A stretch of DNA of 64,000 nt, taken from positions 37,138 to 101,137 of the forward strand of contig JADBJK010000052.1 of NCBI GenBank assembly GCA_014874485.1. Direction: 5' to 3'. This DNA is from Chloroflexota bacterium (GTDB lineage Bacteria > Chloroflexota > Anaerolineae > DTLA01). The notes under the pieces are model-generated. The model was not told the DNA's origin, made no database searches, and saw only the letters and a program-made list of their open reading frames with translations. Positions 45,966 to 55,626 of the stretch are shown here, in pieces (position 1 is the first letter of the stretch; every line of letters starts with the position of its first letter). Both the position numbers and the translations under genes were made by a program.

Positions 45966-47519
45966 TCACTCCCACTCTATGGTTGCCGGCGGCTTGCTGG
46001 AGATGTCGTACACCACGCGGTTCACGCCGGGCACCTCGTTGACGATGCGGTTGGAGATGCGGGCCAGGACCGCGTAGGGCAGGCGCGCCCAGTCGGCCGT
46101 CATCCCGTCCAGGCTGGTAACCGCGCGCACCGCCACGGTGTTGAGGTACGTCCGCCCGTCGCCCATGACGCCCACGGACCGCACCGGCGTCAGCACGGCG
46201 AAGTACTGCCACACCTCGCGGCCCAGCCCGGCCGCCTCAATCTCCTCGCGCACGATGGCGTCGGCCCTGCGCAGGGTCGCCAGCCGCTCGGCCGTTACCT
46301 CGCCGATGATGCGCACGGCCAGCCCCGGCCCGGGGAACGGCTGCTTGTGCACGATGTCGGGCGGCAGCCCCAGCGCCAGCCCCACCTCGCGCACCTCGTC
46401 CTTGAACAGGTACTTCAGCGGCTCTACCAGTTCAAACCGCAAATCGGAAGGCAGCCCGCCCACGTTGTGATGCGTCTTGATGCGGGCGGCGGCCTTGGTC
46501 TCCCGCGTGGTGCTCTCAATCACGTCGGGGTACAGCGTGCCCTGGAGCAGGAACCGCGCCTGCCCGAGTTTGGCGGCCTCGCCCTCAAACACGCGGATGA
46601 ACGTCTCGCCGATGATGCGGCGCTTGGCCTCGGGGTCCGATACGCCCGCCAGCGCGGCCAGGAAGCGCGCCGAAGCGTCCACGGCAATGACGTTCAGCCC
46701 CGCCCGCTCGCGCAAGAGTCGCAGCGTGGCCTCGGCCTCGCCCTCGCGCAGCAGGCCGTGATCCACGAAGACGCACGTCAGGCGGTCGCCGATGGCCCGC
46801 TGGACGAGCGTGGCGGCCACCGTGGAGTCCACGCCGCCCGACAGCGCCCCGATGACGCGCTCGTCCCCCACCTGCTGGCGGATGGACGCAATGGTGGACG
46901 CGATGAACGATTCGGGCGTCCACGTGCCCAGGCACCCGCACACGCCGTACAGGAAGTTGCGGATGATGTCCTTGCCCAGCGGCGTGTGGGCGACTTCTGG
47001 GTGGAACTGGACGCCGTAGATGCGGCGCTCCGCCTGGCCCATGGCCGCGATGGGCGAGTTGTCGGTGGACGCCAGGGTCTGGAACCCAGGCGGCAGTTCG
47101 GCGATGGCGTCGCCGTGGCTCATCCAGACCGGGAACGAGAACGGCAGCCCTTCCCACAGGGGCGACTCCAGGTCGTTGACGTACAGTTCGGCGGGGCCGT
47201 ACTCGCGGCGGGCCGACGGGGCCACCTTGCCGCCCAGGGCGTGGGCCAGCAGTTGCATCCCGTAGCAGATGCCCAGCACCGGCAGGCCGCTGCGCAGGAC
47301 ATAGGGCGGCAGTTGCGGCGCGCCCTCGTCGTACACGCTGGCCGGTCCGCCCGACAGGATGAACCCCACCGGCGACAGCGCCATGACCTGGTCCTCGGGC
47401 GCGTCGTGGGGCATGAGGACCGAGTACACGTGCTGCTCGCGCACGCGCCGCACGATGAGTTGCGCGTACTGCGACCCGAAGTCCAGCACGACGATGGTTT
47501 CGGGCAAGCCCGTGCTCAC
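45966..47519 (-). CDS. guaA: GMP synthase (glutamine-hydrolysing)
   Basis: The 517-residue protein starts at a GTG that overlaps the xpt stop. The class I amidotransferase domain has its catalytic Cys in [10 protein letters not shown] (Cys 85) and its His-Glu pair in FHPEVAHT (~173-175). The ATP pyrophosphatase domain has [15 protein letters not shown] (PP-loop 227-233). The C-terminal dimerisation domain ends with PPATIEWE, as usual. It converts XMP to GMP using glutamine and ATP. Coupling to xpt makes a purine-salvage operon: xanthine to XMP to GMP. Confidence 0.98.
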   Translation of the reverse strand: MSTGLPETIVVLDFGSQYAQLIVRRVREQHVYSVLMPHDAPEDQVMALSPVGFILSGGPASVYDEGAPQLPPYVLRSGLPVLGICYGMQLLAHALGGKVAPSARREYGPAELYVNDLESPLWEGLPFSFPVWMSHGDAIAELPPGFQTLASTDNSPIAAMGQAERRIYGVQFHPEVAHTPLGKDIIRNFLYGVCGCLGTWTPESFIASTIASIRQQVGDERVIGALSGGVDSTVAATLVQRAIGDRLTCVFVDHGLLREGEAEATLRLLRERAGLNVIAVDASARFLAALAGVSDPEAKRRIIGETFIRVFEGEAAKLGQARFLLQGTLYPDVIESTTRETKAAARIKTHHNVGGLPSDLRFELVEPLKYLFKDEVREVGLALGLPPDIVHKQPFPGPGLAVRIIGEVTAERLATLRRADAIVREEIEAAGLGREVWQYFAVLTPVRSVGVMGDGRTYLNTVAVRAVTSLDGMTADWARLPYAVLARISNRIVNEVPGVNRVVYDISSKPPATIEWE

Positions 47520-48100
47520 TGTCCAACTCCGTTGGCGAAGGTGATTTTGCCGTCTTCCATGCTGGTGATAGTAACGAGGGCGTAGATGGGCACGCCGTAG
47601 TGTTCCAACACAGCGCGCCCGCCCTCAAAGGTCTTCTCAATCACGGCGCCGATGCCCACCAGTTCGGCGCCCGCGTCGCGCACGATTTGCACCAGGGCGT
47701 CAATGGTCTTGCCGGTGGCGAGGAAGTCGTCCACGATAAGGACGCGGTCACCCGGCCCCAGGAATTCGGGCGAGACCATCAGGGCCACCTCGTGCCCCTT
47801 GGTGTGCGAGGGCGCGGTGCGGGTGTAGATGCGTTCGGGCATGGTGATGGGTTTGGTCTTGCGGGCGTACACGATGGGCACGCCGAGGGCCAGTGCGGTC
47901 ATCAGGGCGGGGGCGATGCCCGAAATCTCGGCGGTGAGGACTTTGGTAACGCCGAGGTTGGCGAAGCGGCGGGCCAGTTCCTGCCCGGCCTCGTACATGA
48001 GGGCTGCGTCCACCTGATGGTTGACGAAACTGTCCACTTTGAGGATGCCGCGGCCCATGTTGCGGCCTTCCGCAAGGATGCGGGCTTTGAGGGATTCCAT
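47516..48100 (-). CDS. xpt: xanthine phosphoribosyltransferase
   Basis: The 194-residue protein starts at the ATG seven bases after GGAGGT. It has the Xpt-type start ([20 protein letters not shown]), [19 protein letters not shown] and the PRPP motif [17 protein letters not shown]. It ends with the conserved region [18 protein letters not shown]. It makes XMP from xanthine and PRPP. The GTGA overlap with guaA couples the two consecutive steps. No purine riboswitch fits in the short leader. Confidence 0.96.
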   Translation of the reverse strand: MESLKARILAEGRNMGRGILKVDSFVNHQVDAALMYEAGQELARRFANLGVTKVLTAEISGIAPALMTALALGVPIVYARKTKPITMPERIYTRTAPSHTKGHEVALMVSPEFLGPGDRVLIVDDFLATGKTIDALVQIVRDAGAELVGIGAVIEKTFEGGRAVLEHYGVPIYALVTITSMEDGKITFANGVGQ

Positions 48101-48128
48101 ACCGAGCACCTCCCTGGGGGTTTAGCCC

Positions 48129-48157
48129 ATTGTAGCAGAATCGGGCGTTGGGCGCAA
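48129..48157 (-). promoter_or_regulatory. probable xpt-guaA promoter
   Basis: Minus-strand extended -10 (TGC then TACAAT, 48134-48129), 17 bp from a weak -35 TTGCGC (48157-48152). The leader to the ATG at 48100 is under 25 nt. Confidence 0.55.
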
Positions 48158-48159
48158 GG

Positions 48160-48658
48160 GATGTGGGCGCGGCGGATTTTAAAGATTCACCGCGGAGATC
48201 GGACCACGAAGGGCGCGAAAGGGTTGCGGCTTCACGTGCGACGCACCTCGGAGGTGCGTCGCACGTGTCCTGCACTCTCCTTGCCTGTCCTTGCCAGCGA
48301 AGCGGAGCATCTCGGTCGGCGAGATTCTTCGGCGCTGCGCGCCTCAGAATGACAGCCTACCGGGACTGCTTCGGGCACTCGGTGCCGTCGCAATAACATG
48401 CTATCCTTCTTCCCCTCTGCGTTCTCTGCGTTCTCCGCGGTGAAATTCGTATTGCACCGCAGAGAACACAGAGAGCGCGGAGAATTTTGAGGTAAATCTC
48501 TGTGATCTCTGCGTCTCTGTGGTGAATCCAGTTCACCGCAGAGGCGCAGAGGGCGCGGAGATCGGACCACGAAGGGCGCGAAACCCAGCGAAAGGGGGTT
48601 GCGGCTTCACGTGCGACGCACCTCCGAGGTGCGTCGCACGTTTATATCTATGCGGTGA
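48160..48658. repeat. dispersed-repeat block upstream of the LVIVD-repeat gene
   Basis: No gene. From about 48215 to 48557 the sequence is almost identical to 51001-51343 on the other side of the LVIVD gene (constant offset 2786). It contains the 35-bp palindrome at 48233-48267 (G-centred) and another copy at 48608-48641. It also has a 'cattctgag/gattcttcgg' unit, then 'accgcagagaacacagagagcgcgg' sequence to ~48560. Confidence 0.92.
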
Positions 48659-48687
48659 TTGACGTGAGGAGTAAACCGTGATAGGAT
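48659..48687 (+). promoter_or_regulatory. probable promoter of the LVIVD-repeat gene
   Basis: TTGACG (48659-48664), a 17-bp spacer and TAGGAT (48682-48687), with TG at 48679-48680 making an extended -10. The leader to the ATG is about 90 nt. Confidence 0.55.
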
Positions 48688-48784
48688 GATTTAAGAGTGC
48701 CCCTCATATTACCCGCATGTTGTGCCTGCCTTCGCAATGAGCGGCGTCCTTCCCCCAATGGCAGGATGAAAGGAGGACGGCGAG

Positions 48785-50932
48785 ATGAAAACTGGGTTCC
48801 TCACCACGGTTACCTTGATCCTCGGTCTGGCTTTGGTTTCGGCGCTCATGCCTGCAGCCGCGCAGTGGGGTCCGCGAGGTACAGTTCCAAATTCCCTGCA
48901 GGGCCTCGGAGAGCATGACATCGTGCAGGTGCAGGATGCCTGGAACATGGAACTGGTGGGCCAGATCGGCGGCGCCACGTATGCGGTAGTCGTGGTGGGG
49001 AGTTACGCCTACATCGGCGTAGGGCAACGGCTTGTGATTCTGGACGTCTCCACCCCGAGCAACCCCGTCGTGGTGGGGAAGACGGGAGTCTTCCCTGGCT
49101 TTGTGCAGAGTGTGGCGGTTTCTGGGTCGTACGCCTACGTGGCGGCTGGGTGGGGTGGGCTGCGTGTGGTGAACGTGGCGAACCCAGCGGCGCCCGTGGG
49201 GGTGGGGTCCTACGACACACCGGGGTATGCGTTGGGTGTGGCAGTTTCGGGGTCGTACGCCTACGTGGCGGACGATTCCCGAGGGCTGCGCGTGGTGAAC
49301 GTGGCGAACCCAGCGGCGCCCGTGGGGGTGGGGTCCTACGACACACCGGGGTATGCGTTGGGTGTGGCAGTTTCGGGGTCGTACGCCTACGTGGCGGACG
49401 ATTCCCGAGGGCTGCGCGTGGTGAACGTGGCGAACCCAGCGGCGCCCGTGGGGGTGGGGTCCTACGACACGCCGGGGTCTGCGAGAGGTGTGGCGGTTTC
49501 TGGGTCGTACGCCTACGTGGCGGATGGGGGGAGTGGGCTGCGCGTGGTGAACGTGGCGAACCCTGTGGCGCCCGTGGGGGTGGGGTACTGCAACACGCCG
49601 GGGTATGCGGCGGGTGTGGCGGTTTCGGGGTCATACGCCTACGTGGCGAGTGAGGATGCTGGGCTGCGCGTGGTGAACGTGGCGAACCCAGCGGCGCCGG
49701 TGGAGGTGGGGTCCTACGACACGCCAGGGTATGCGTTGGGAGTGGCGGTTTCGGGGTCATACGCCTACGTGGCGGATAGGGGTAGTGGGTTGCGGGTATT
49801 GAACGTGGTGAACCCAGCGGCGCCGGTGGAGGTGGGGTCCTACGACACGCCGGGGAGGGCGGTTGGTGTGGCGGTTTCGGGGTCGTACGCCTACGTGGCG
49901 GATGAGGATGCTGGGCTGCGGGTGGTGGACGTGGCGAACCCAGCGGCGCCGGTGGAGGTGGGGTATTACGACACGCCTGGGCATGCGTTGGGTGTGGCGG
50001 TTTCGGGGTCTTACGCCTACGTGGCGGATGAGGATGCTGGGCTGCGGGTGGTGGACGTGGCGAACCCTGCGGCGCCGGTGGAGGTGGGGTCCTACGACAC
50101 GCCGGGGGATGCGTTGGGTGTGGCGGTTTCGGGGTCTTGCGCCTACGTGGCTGATGGGGGTGCTGGGCTGCGGGTGGTGGACGTGGCGAACCCTGCGGCG
50201 CCTGCGGGGGTGGGGCCCTACGATACGCCGGGGTGGGCGTGGGGTGTGGCGGTTTCGGGGTCGTACGCCTACGTGGCGGATTGGGATGCTGGGCTGCGGG
50301 TGGTGGACGTGGCGAACCCAGCGGCGCCGGTGGGGGTGGGGTACTACGATACGCCGGGGTATGCGAGAGGCGTGGCGGTTTCGGGGGCTTACGCCTACGT
50401 GGCAGATGGGTATGCTGGGCTGCGGGTGGTGGACGTGGCGAACCCAGCGGTGCCGGTGGAAGTGGGGTACTACGACACACCGGGGTATGCGAATGGTGTG
50501 GCGGTTTCTGGGTCGTACGCCTACGTGGCGGATTACATGAGTGGGCTGCGCGTGGTGAACGTGGCGAACCCTGCGGCGCCGGTGGAGGTGGGGTACTACG
50601 ACACGCCGGGGTATGCGTATGGTGTGGCGGTTTCGGGGTCTTGCGCCTACGTGGCGGACCAGTGGGGTGGGCTGGTGATCCTGCGGTTCCTGGGCGAGCC
50701 AACGCCGACGCCTACACCGTCGCCGACGCCGACTCCTACTCCTACGCCAACGTCTACACCGACTCCTACACTGACACCCACGCCGACGCCCACGCCTACG
50801 CCGTCGCCGACGTCCACGCCTACACCGTCGCCGACACTGACTCCTACTCCTACGCCAACGTCTACACCGACGCCGACGTGGGTGCCAGGGGCTGCGCCGC
50901 GGGTGCACCTGCCGGTTGTGTTGTTGAACTGA
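48785..50932 (+). CDS. secreted LVIVD-repeat beta-propeller protein with Pro/Thr linker
   Basis: The 715-residue protein starts at ATG behind AGGAGG. A signal peptide ends near PAAAQ (residue 26). About 14 units of 42 residues follow, 12 of them nearly identical; each reads [12 protein letters not shown], then [14 protein letters not shown] and VGSYDTPG. This is the LVIVD repeat, predicted to form one or two propellers. At DNA level the unit is 126 bp, and two neighbouring copies (from ~49214) are almost exact duplicates. A linker of ~65 Pro/Thr/Ser residues precedes the C-terminal VHLPVVLLN. The gene is flanked by long direct repeats. It is a cell-surface or secreted protein; its ligand is unknown. 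Confidence 0.9.
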   Translation: MKTGFLTTVTLILGLALVSALMPAAAQWGPRGTVPNSLQGLGEHDIVQVQDAWNMELVGQIGGATYAVVVVGSYAYIGVGQRLVILDVSTPSNPVVVGKTGVFPGFVQSVAVSGSYAYVAAGWGGLRVVNVANPAAPVGVGSYDTPGYALGVAVSGSYAYVADDSRGLRVVNVANPAAPVGVGSYDTPGYALGVAVSGSYAYVADDSRGLRVVNVANPAAPVGVGSYDTPGSARGVAVSGSYAYVADGGSGLRVVNVANPVAPVGVGYCNTPGYAAGVAVSGSYAYVASEDAGLRVVNVANPAAPVEVGSYDTPGYALGVAVSGSYAYVADRGSGLRVLNVVNPAAPVEVGSYDTPGRAVGVAVSGSYAYVADEDAGLRVVDVANPAAPVEVGYYDTPGHALGVAVSGSYAYVADEDAGLRVVDVANPAAPVEVGSYDTPGDALGVAVSGSCAYVADGGAGLRVVDVANPAAPAGVGPYDTPGWAWGVAVSGSYAYVADWDAGLRVVDVANPAAPVGVGYYDTPGYARGVAVSGAYAYVADGYAGLRVVDVANPAVPVEVGYYDTPGYANGVAVSGSYAYVADYMSGLRVVNVANPAAPVEVGYYDTPGYAYGVAVSGSCAYVADQWGGLVILRFLGEPTPTPTPSPTPTPTPTPTSTPTPTLTPTPTPTPTPSPTSTPTPSPTLTPTPTPTSTPTPTWVPGAAPRVHLPVVLLN

Positions 50933-51930
50933 GCCTGCCCCTGTGCCGGAGCAGGCGACGGGGGCCCCGGCGCTGGCAGGACCTGGACCACGAAAGGCGC
51001 GAAAGGGGGTTGCGGCTTCACGTGCGACGCACCTCCGAGGTGCGTCGCACGTGTCCTGCGCTCTCCTTGCCTGTCCTTGCCAGCGAAGCGAAGCATCTCG
51101 GTCGGCGAGATTCTTCGGCGCTCCGCGCCTCAGAATGACATCCTACCGGGACTGCTTCGGGTACTCGGTGCCGTCGCAATAACATGCTATCCTTCTTCCC
51201 CTCTGCGTTCTCTGCGTTCTCCGCGGTGAAATTCGTATTGCACCGCAGAGAACACAGAGAGCGCGGAGAATTTTGAGGTAAATCTCTGTGATCTCTGCGT
51301 CTCTGTGGTGAATCCAGTTCACCGCAGAGGCGCAGAGGGCGTGGAGACCATCAGGATACCTTCTTCCCCTCTGCGATCTCCGTGGTCTCTGCGGTGAAAG
51401 CCCTCTCGCACCGCAGAGGCGCAGAGGTCGCGGAGATCGGACCAGGAAGGGCGCGAAAGGTTTTCGCGTCTTTCGTGTCCTTTCGTGTCTTTCGCGTTCC
51501 AAACCCGCCGCGGTCTCTGCGGTGAAATTCGTATTGCACCGCAGAGAACACAGAGAGCGCGGAGAATTTTGAGGTAAATCTCTGTGATCTCTGCGTCTCT
51601 GTGGTGAATCCAGTTCACCGCAGAGGCGCAGAGGGCGTGGAGACCATCAGGATACCTTCTTCCCCTCTGCGATCTCCGTGGTCTCTGCGGTGAAAGCCCT
51701 CTCGCACCGCAGAGGCGCAGAGGGCGCGGAGACCGGACCACGAAGGGCGCGAAAGGTTTTCGCGTCTTTCGTGTCCTTTCGCGGCTTTCGCGTTCCAAAC
51801 CCGCCGCGTTCTCTGCGGTGAAATTCATATTGCACCGCAGAGAACACAGAGGGCGCGGAGACCATCAGGATACCTTCTTCCCCTCTGCGTTCTCCGCGTT
51901 CTCCGCGGTGAATCCCCGCGGTGAACCACC
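50933..51930. repeat. dispersed and tandem repeat block between the LVIVD gene and dnaX
   Basis: About 1 kb without a gene. 51001-51343 duplicates 48215-48557. The 35-bp palindrome lies at 51019-51053. From ~51225 a 296-bp unit made of 'accgcagag...ctctgcggt' and 'gcgcgaaag...ctttcgcg' inverted sequences is repeated (~51225-51520, ~51521-51816), followed by a partial third copy to ~51920. Frames through it encode only low-complexity repeat peptides. Confidence 0.92.
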
Positions 51931-51959
51931 TTGCGCAAATCCCGCAGAAATGCTACACT
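51931..51959 (+). promoter_or_regulatory. probable dnaX-ybaB-recR promoter
   Basis: TTGCGC (51931-51936), a 17-bp spacer and TACACT (51954-51959) with an extended -10 (TGC). It lies just beyond the repeats, ~19 bp before the GTG start codon. Confidence 0.5.
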
Positions 51960-51977
51960 ACGCGCGGGAGGAAGACC

Positions 51978-53738
51978 GTGGCGCAAGCATTGTACCGCAA
52001 GTGGCGATCCCAGACCTTTGACGAAGTGGTGGGCCAGGAGCACGTCGTGCGCACGTTGACCAGCGCCCTGGCCCAGGGGCGCATCGCCCACGCCTACCTG
52101 TTCGCCGGCCCCCGCGGCACGGGCAAGACCACCATGGCCCGCCTGCTCGCCAAGGCCGTGAACTGCCTCGCCGAGGACGGCCCCAAGCCCTGCAACCAGT
52201 GCGCCGTCTGCCAGGCGCTGAACGAAGGGCGGCTGCTGGACCTCATTGAGATTGACGGCGCGTCCAACCGTGGCATTGACGAGGTGCGCACCCTGCGTGA
52301 GCAGGTGAACTTCTCGCCCAACGTGGCCCGCTACAAGGTGTACATCATTGACGAAGTGCACATGCTCACGCCCGAGGCGTTCAACGCGCTGCTGAAGACG
52401 CTGGAGGAGCCGCCCGCCCACGTCATCTTCGTCCTGGCGACCACCGAGGTGCACAAGTTGCCGCCCACCATCATCTCCCGCTGCCAGCGATTTGACTTCC
52501 GCCGCATCCCGCTGGACCTGATTGTCGGGCGGCTGCGGTTCATCGCCGACGCCGAGGGCATCCAGGCGGACCAGGACGCGCTGGAACTCATCGCGCGGAG
52601 CGCCACGGGCAGCATGCGCGACGCCATCTCACTGCTGGACCAACTGTCGTCCTACGGGAGCGATTCCATCACCCGCGAACTGGTGCAGGCGATGCTCGGC
52701 GCGGTGTCCGTGGAGCCTCTGTCCGCCCTGCTGGACGATGTGGTGCAGGGCGACCTGAAGGGGGCGCTGGGGCTTGTGGCCCAGTTGGTGGACCAGGGGC
52801 TGGACCCGCGCCAGTTGACCGCCGAACTGCTGGACTACGTGCGCGACCTGCTCCAGGTGAAGGCGGGCAATCCCCCGTCGCTCACGGCGGCGGGTGTCCA
52901 GACCGAGGCCCGCATGCGCGCCCAGGCCGAGGCGCTGGAGGTGGAGGATCTGCTCCGCCTGTCGCGCTTGCTCACCCAGGCCAGTTTGGAGATCAAAGGC
53001 AACATCCTGCCGCAACTGCCGCTGGAACTGGCGTTGACCGAGGCGATTGTCAAGCCCGAGGCCGCGCCCGCGCAGGCGTCGCAACCCGCAGCGCAGCCGA
53101 AGCCGGCGGCCCGCCCCGCGCCAGCACCGGCAACCACTCCCAGACAGGAGCCGAGGCCGCAGCCTGCGCTCCAGGAGCCCCAGCCTGTGGCCGCCCAGCA
53201 GCCCAAGCGCGAACAGCCCGCCGCAGCGCCAACGCAGGCCGCCGCACCCGCCAGCACCGCGCAGCCAGGCGAGGGCATCGTGGATTTGGATGCGGTGCAT
53301 AGCCGCTGGGACGAATTCGTGGAGAACCTGCGCAACCGCACCCCGCGCACCCTGGCCCTGTCGGTTCAGGCGCTGCTGCGGTCTGGAGCGCCCTTGCGCG
53401 TGGAGGGGGACGTGATCGTGGTGGGCTTCCCCTCCGAGTTCCACCGGAACAAGGCGAACGAGAACGCAGCGAAGGCGCTGGTGGAGAGGGCGCTGGCCGA
53501 GGCCCTGGGCGTCCCGCAGTGCACGGTCCGCGGGGTCGTCGTCTCGCCGCAGGAGTTGAAGGCGGCGGAGGCAGCGCGCGCGGGCAGGAAGTACGCGGCG
53601 CAACCGAAGCCCGCGCCCAACGCTGCCGTGTCGGAGGCGACCGACCCCATCATCCAATACGCGACCAATGACCTGGGCGCGGTGGCGAAACCCATCGCGC
53701 CGGAAAAGCCATCATCTGTTGAGGAGGAAACGCCGTGA
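51978..53738 (+). CDS. dnaX: DNA polymerase III subunit gamma/tau
   Basis: The 586-residue protein starts at GTG behind GGGAGG. The AAA+ clamp-loader module has Walker A GPRGTGKTT (~44-52), a zinc site of four cysteines (NCLAEDGPKPCNQCAVCQ, ~62-80), Walker B IIDEVHML and sensor 1 TIISRCQRFD. Domain III follows to ~355. A Pro/Ala/Gln-rich linker (~360-430) leads to a tau-like C-terminal domain. No A-rich slippery sequence for a programmed frameshift is evident, so a single tau-like product is likely. It is the first gene of the classical dnaX-ybaB-recR operon. Confidence 0.97.
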   Translation: MAQALYRKWRSQTFDEVVGQEHVVRTLTSALAQGRIAHAYLFAGPRGTGKTTMARLLAKAVNCLAEDGPKPCNQCAVCQALNEGRLLDLIEIDGASNRGIDEVRTLREQVNFSPNVARYKVYIIDEVHMLTPEAFNALLKTLEEPPAHVIFVLATTEVHKLPPTIISRCQRFDFRRIPLDLIVGRLRFIADAEGIQADQDALELIARSATGSMRDAISLLDQLSSYGSDSITRELVQAMLGAVSVEPLSALLDDVVQGDLKGALGLVAQLVDQGLDPRQLTAELLDYVRDLLQVKAGNPPSLTAAGVQTEARMRAQAEALEVEDLLRLSRLLTQASLEIKGNILPQLPLELALTEAIVKPEAAPAQASQPAAQPKPAARPAPAPATTPRQEPRPQPALQEPQPVAAQQPKREQPAAAPTQAAAPASTAQPGEGIVDLDAVHSRWDEFVENLRNRTPRTLALSVQALLRSGAPLRVEGDVIVVGFPSEFHRNKANENAAKALVERALAEALGVPQCTVRGVVVSPQELKAAEAARAGRKYAAQPKPAPNAAVSEATDPIIQYATNDLGAVAKPIAPEKPSSVEEETP

Positions 53739-54088
53739 GCAAAGGAAAGGGCGGATGGAGACCGCCTGCCGGGGGCGGAGGCGGCATGGGCGGCCTCGTG
53801 CAGCAATTGCAGCGCATGCAGGAGGAGATGGCCCGGATTCAGGAGGCGCTCAAGGATGAGACCGTTACGGCGACCGCCGGCGGTGGCGTCGTTACCGTCG
53901 TGATGAACGGCCACCAGGAACTGGTCTCCCTGACCATCAAGCCGGAAGCGGTGGACCCGAACGACGTGGAGATGCTCCAGGACCTGCTGATTGCGGCCTT
54001 CAACAGCGCGCTGGAGCAGTCCCGCGAACTGGCGGCCCAGCGGCTGGGGGCGGTTACCGGTGGGCTGTCCATCCCCGGACTCACGTAG
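53735..54088 (+). CDS. ybaB: nucleoid-associated protein YbaB/EbfC
   Basis: The 117-residue protein has a GTG overlapping the dnaX stop. After a glycine-rich start come QQLQRMQEEMARIQEAL (the first helix), ATAGGGVVTVVMNGHQEL and DVEMLQDLLIAAFNSAL. The YbaB family forms DNA-binding dimers found between dnaX and recR in most bacteria. It binds DNA non-specifically and influences transcription and recombination. The N-terminus is longer than usual by ~18 residues, containing GGGGGMGG. Confidence 0.94.
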   Translation: MSKGKGGWRPPAGGGGGMGGLVQQLQRMQEEMARIQEALKDETVTATAGGGVVTVVMNGHQELVSLTIKPEAVDPNDVEMLQDLLIAAFNSALEQSRELAAQRLGAVTGGLSIPGLT

Positions 54089-54136
54089 CGCAGAATCGCC
54101 TCTCCGCGCAAGCGGACGGCAGGTGTGGAGGTGAGC

Positions 54137-54742
54137 ATGGGTTCGCGAGTCCTGCCCGAACCCGTAGAGCGGCTGATAGAGGAGTTTAGCCGTCTCCCCG
54201 GCATCGGGCCGAAGACGGCATCGCGCCTCGCATTCTTCTTGCTGCGCGCGCCCAAGAACCAGGCCGCGCAACTGGCCGAGGCGCTGCAGCAACTCCGCGA
54301 GCGCATCACGTTCTGCGAAATCTGCTACAACATCAGCGAGACGTCGCCGTGCCCCGTGTGCGCCGACGACACGCGCGACCACGGCCTCATCTGCGTGGTG
54401 GAGGAGCCGCTGGACGTGGTGGCGGTGGAGCGGACGCGGGAGTTTCACGGCGTGTACCACGTGCTCCACGGCGTGATTTCGCCGGTGGACGGCGTGGGGC
54501 CGGAGGACCTGAAGATAGAGCCGCTCCTGGAGCGCATTCGGCAGGGAGGTGTGCGCGAAGTCATCGTGGCCACGAACCCGAACATGGAGGGCGAGGCGAC
54601 GGCCATGTACCTGGCGCAGCTGCTGGCTCCGCTGGGTGTGCGCGCCACGCGGCTGGCCCGCGGCCTGCCCATGGGGAGCGACCTGGAGTACGCCGACGAG
54701 ATTACGCTCCTGCGGGCGCTGGAGGGGCGGCGGGAGATTTGA
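54137..54742 (+). CDS. recR: recombination mediator RecR
   Basis: The 201-residue protein starts at ATG behind GGAGGTGA. It has the helix-hairpin-helix (FSRLPGIGPKTASRLAFFLL) and a four-cysteine zinc finger (CEICYNISETSPCPVC). The Toprim domain starts at CVVEEPLDVVAVE, with VATNPNMEGEATAMYLAQLL. The C-terminus RGLPMGSDLEYADEITLLRA matches the family. RecR works with RecO (and RecF) to load RecA on gaps. Third gene of the dnaX operon. Confidence 0.97.
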   Translation: MGSRVLPEPVERLIEEFSRLPGIGPKTASRLAFFLLRAPKNQAAQLAEALQQLRERITFCEICYNISETSPCPVCADDTRDHGLICVVEEPLDVVAVERTREFHGVYHVLHGVISPVDGVGPEDLKIEPLLERIRQGGVREVIVATNPNMEGEATAMYLAQLLAPLGVRATRLARGLPMGSDLEYADEITLLRALEGRREI

Positions 54743-55080
54743 CCGCCTGTGGGGCGCTTGCCCCGTGCGCGGGATGGGTAGGCAGCGGATTGTGGGACTG
54801 CCATTCCCACGTGCGACGCACCTCCGAGGTGCGTCGCACGAGATTCTTCGCGGCTTCGCCGCTCAGAATGACACCCTGCGGGGATTGCTTCGGGCGCTGC
54901 GCACCCTCGCAAGGACACCCCATCTGTCATTGCGAGCGAAGCGAAGCAATCTCGCGCTCCGGGGATTGCTTCGGGTGCTGCGCACCCTCGCAATGACAAT
55001 CCCTATTGTAGGGACAACTCGGCGAGTCGCCCCTACCTCGGGCACCCCGCACCCTCGCAAGGACAAGGGACTGGTCAACC
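54743..55080. repeat. dispersed-repeat block downstream of recR
   Basis: Non-coding. It contains the 35-bp palindrome (54808-54840) and 'gattcttcgcggcttcgccgctcagaatgac' (~54841). Two 'cattgcgagcgaagcgaagcaatc'/'cctcgcaatgac' units follow up to ~55000. A GTAGGGACAACTCG...CGCCCCTAC near-palindrome occupies 55008-55036. Confidence 0.9.
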
Positions 55081-55280
55081 GCTAGAGGCGACAGCCCCAA
55101 ACGGCGGCGCGTCCGTAACATAGGCGGTTGGTTGGCCGCACGGTGGGGCGAACAGGGCAGTCCCCAGGCCAATTGCGGCACCCGATTGGTTGGCCAAGGT
55201 CATTTCTGATGCGATGCGCGGGCCTCCGGTGGGGCGCTCAAACTCCCCCATGTGTGTTACAGACGCGGCAGAGGCTGGGT
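55081..55280. other. unannotated gap before tRNA-Gln
   Basis: About 200 bp of ordinary base composition. A minus-strand frame is open across it but has no ribosome-binding site, no recognisable domain and continues antisense through the tRNA and glmU. I see no supportable gene; it could be the remnant of one. Confidence 0.5.
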
Positions 55281-55310
55281 TTGCAGGGATAATGCCCGCT
55301 GTGCTATAAT
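55281..55310 (+). promoter_or_regulatory. tRNA-Gln promoter
   Basis: TTGCAG (55281-55286), an 18-bp spacer and TATAAT (55305-55310) with an extended -10 (TGC), 12 bp before the tRNA 5' end. Confidence 0.75.
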
Positions 55311-55322
55311 GTTCCCACACAC

Positions 55323-55397
55323 TGGGGCGTCGCCAAGCGGAAAGGCAGCGGCCTTTGGAGCCGCGATTCGAAGGTTCGAGTCCTTCCGCCCCAGCCA
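55323..55397 (+). tRNA. tRNA-Gln (anticodon TTG)
   Basis: It folds cleanly. The acceptor stem is TGGGGCG (55323-55329) with CGCCCCA (55387-55393), the D stem is GCC/GGC, and the anticodon stem is GCGGC/GCCGC. The loop CTTTGGA gives anticodon TTG, and the T arm is GAAGG/CCTTC with loop TTCGAGT. The discriminator is G and CCA is encoded. The T-A first pair and G-rich acceptor stem are typical of bacterial tRNA-Gln. Confidence 0.96.
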
Positions 55398-55626
55398 GAC
55401 CGTTCCGGCCCTGCCGGCATCTGAGGGATGACCCCGCCGTTCTTTTGATGGACGAGTATTCGTTTGGCGACAATTCAACATTTCCGAGGACGAATTGCGA
55501 CGCGGTGGCCCGGCCCAGGCCCACAGGCAACGTGGGGCTGCGGTTTGGGTCATCTTTGTTCTTGGTAACGGGCCCCTTCTCCGCTGCCTGGGTCTCTCCT
55601 GCCACAAATCCCCGTGAGGTGCGCAT
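55398..55626. other. gap between tRNA-Gln and glmU
   Basis: About 230 bp with no supported gene, clear terminator or promoter. The short frame at its left end has no ribosome-binding site. The last bases (CCCCGTGAGGTGCGCAT) supply the glmU Shine-Dalgarno. Confidence 0.5.

Noticed and set aside
48101..48160. Purine riboswitch upstream of xpt
   Set aside because: The likely promoter leaves a leader shorter than 25 nt, too short for a purine aptamer and terminator.
49085..50690. Non-coding minisatellite or CRISPR at the 126-bp repeats
   Set aside because: The repeats are in frame inside a full-length gene with signal peptide, ribosome-binding site and LVIVD motifs.
48846..50702. Minus-strand frame opposite the LVIVD gene
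   Set aside because: It repeats only because the coding strand repeats; Pro/Arg-rich and without a ribosome-binding site or domain.
51978..53738. Programmed frameshift in dnaX giving a short gamma product
   Set aside because: No A-rich slippery heptamer with a downstream hairpin was found near the end of the motor domain.
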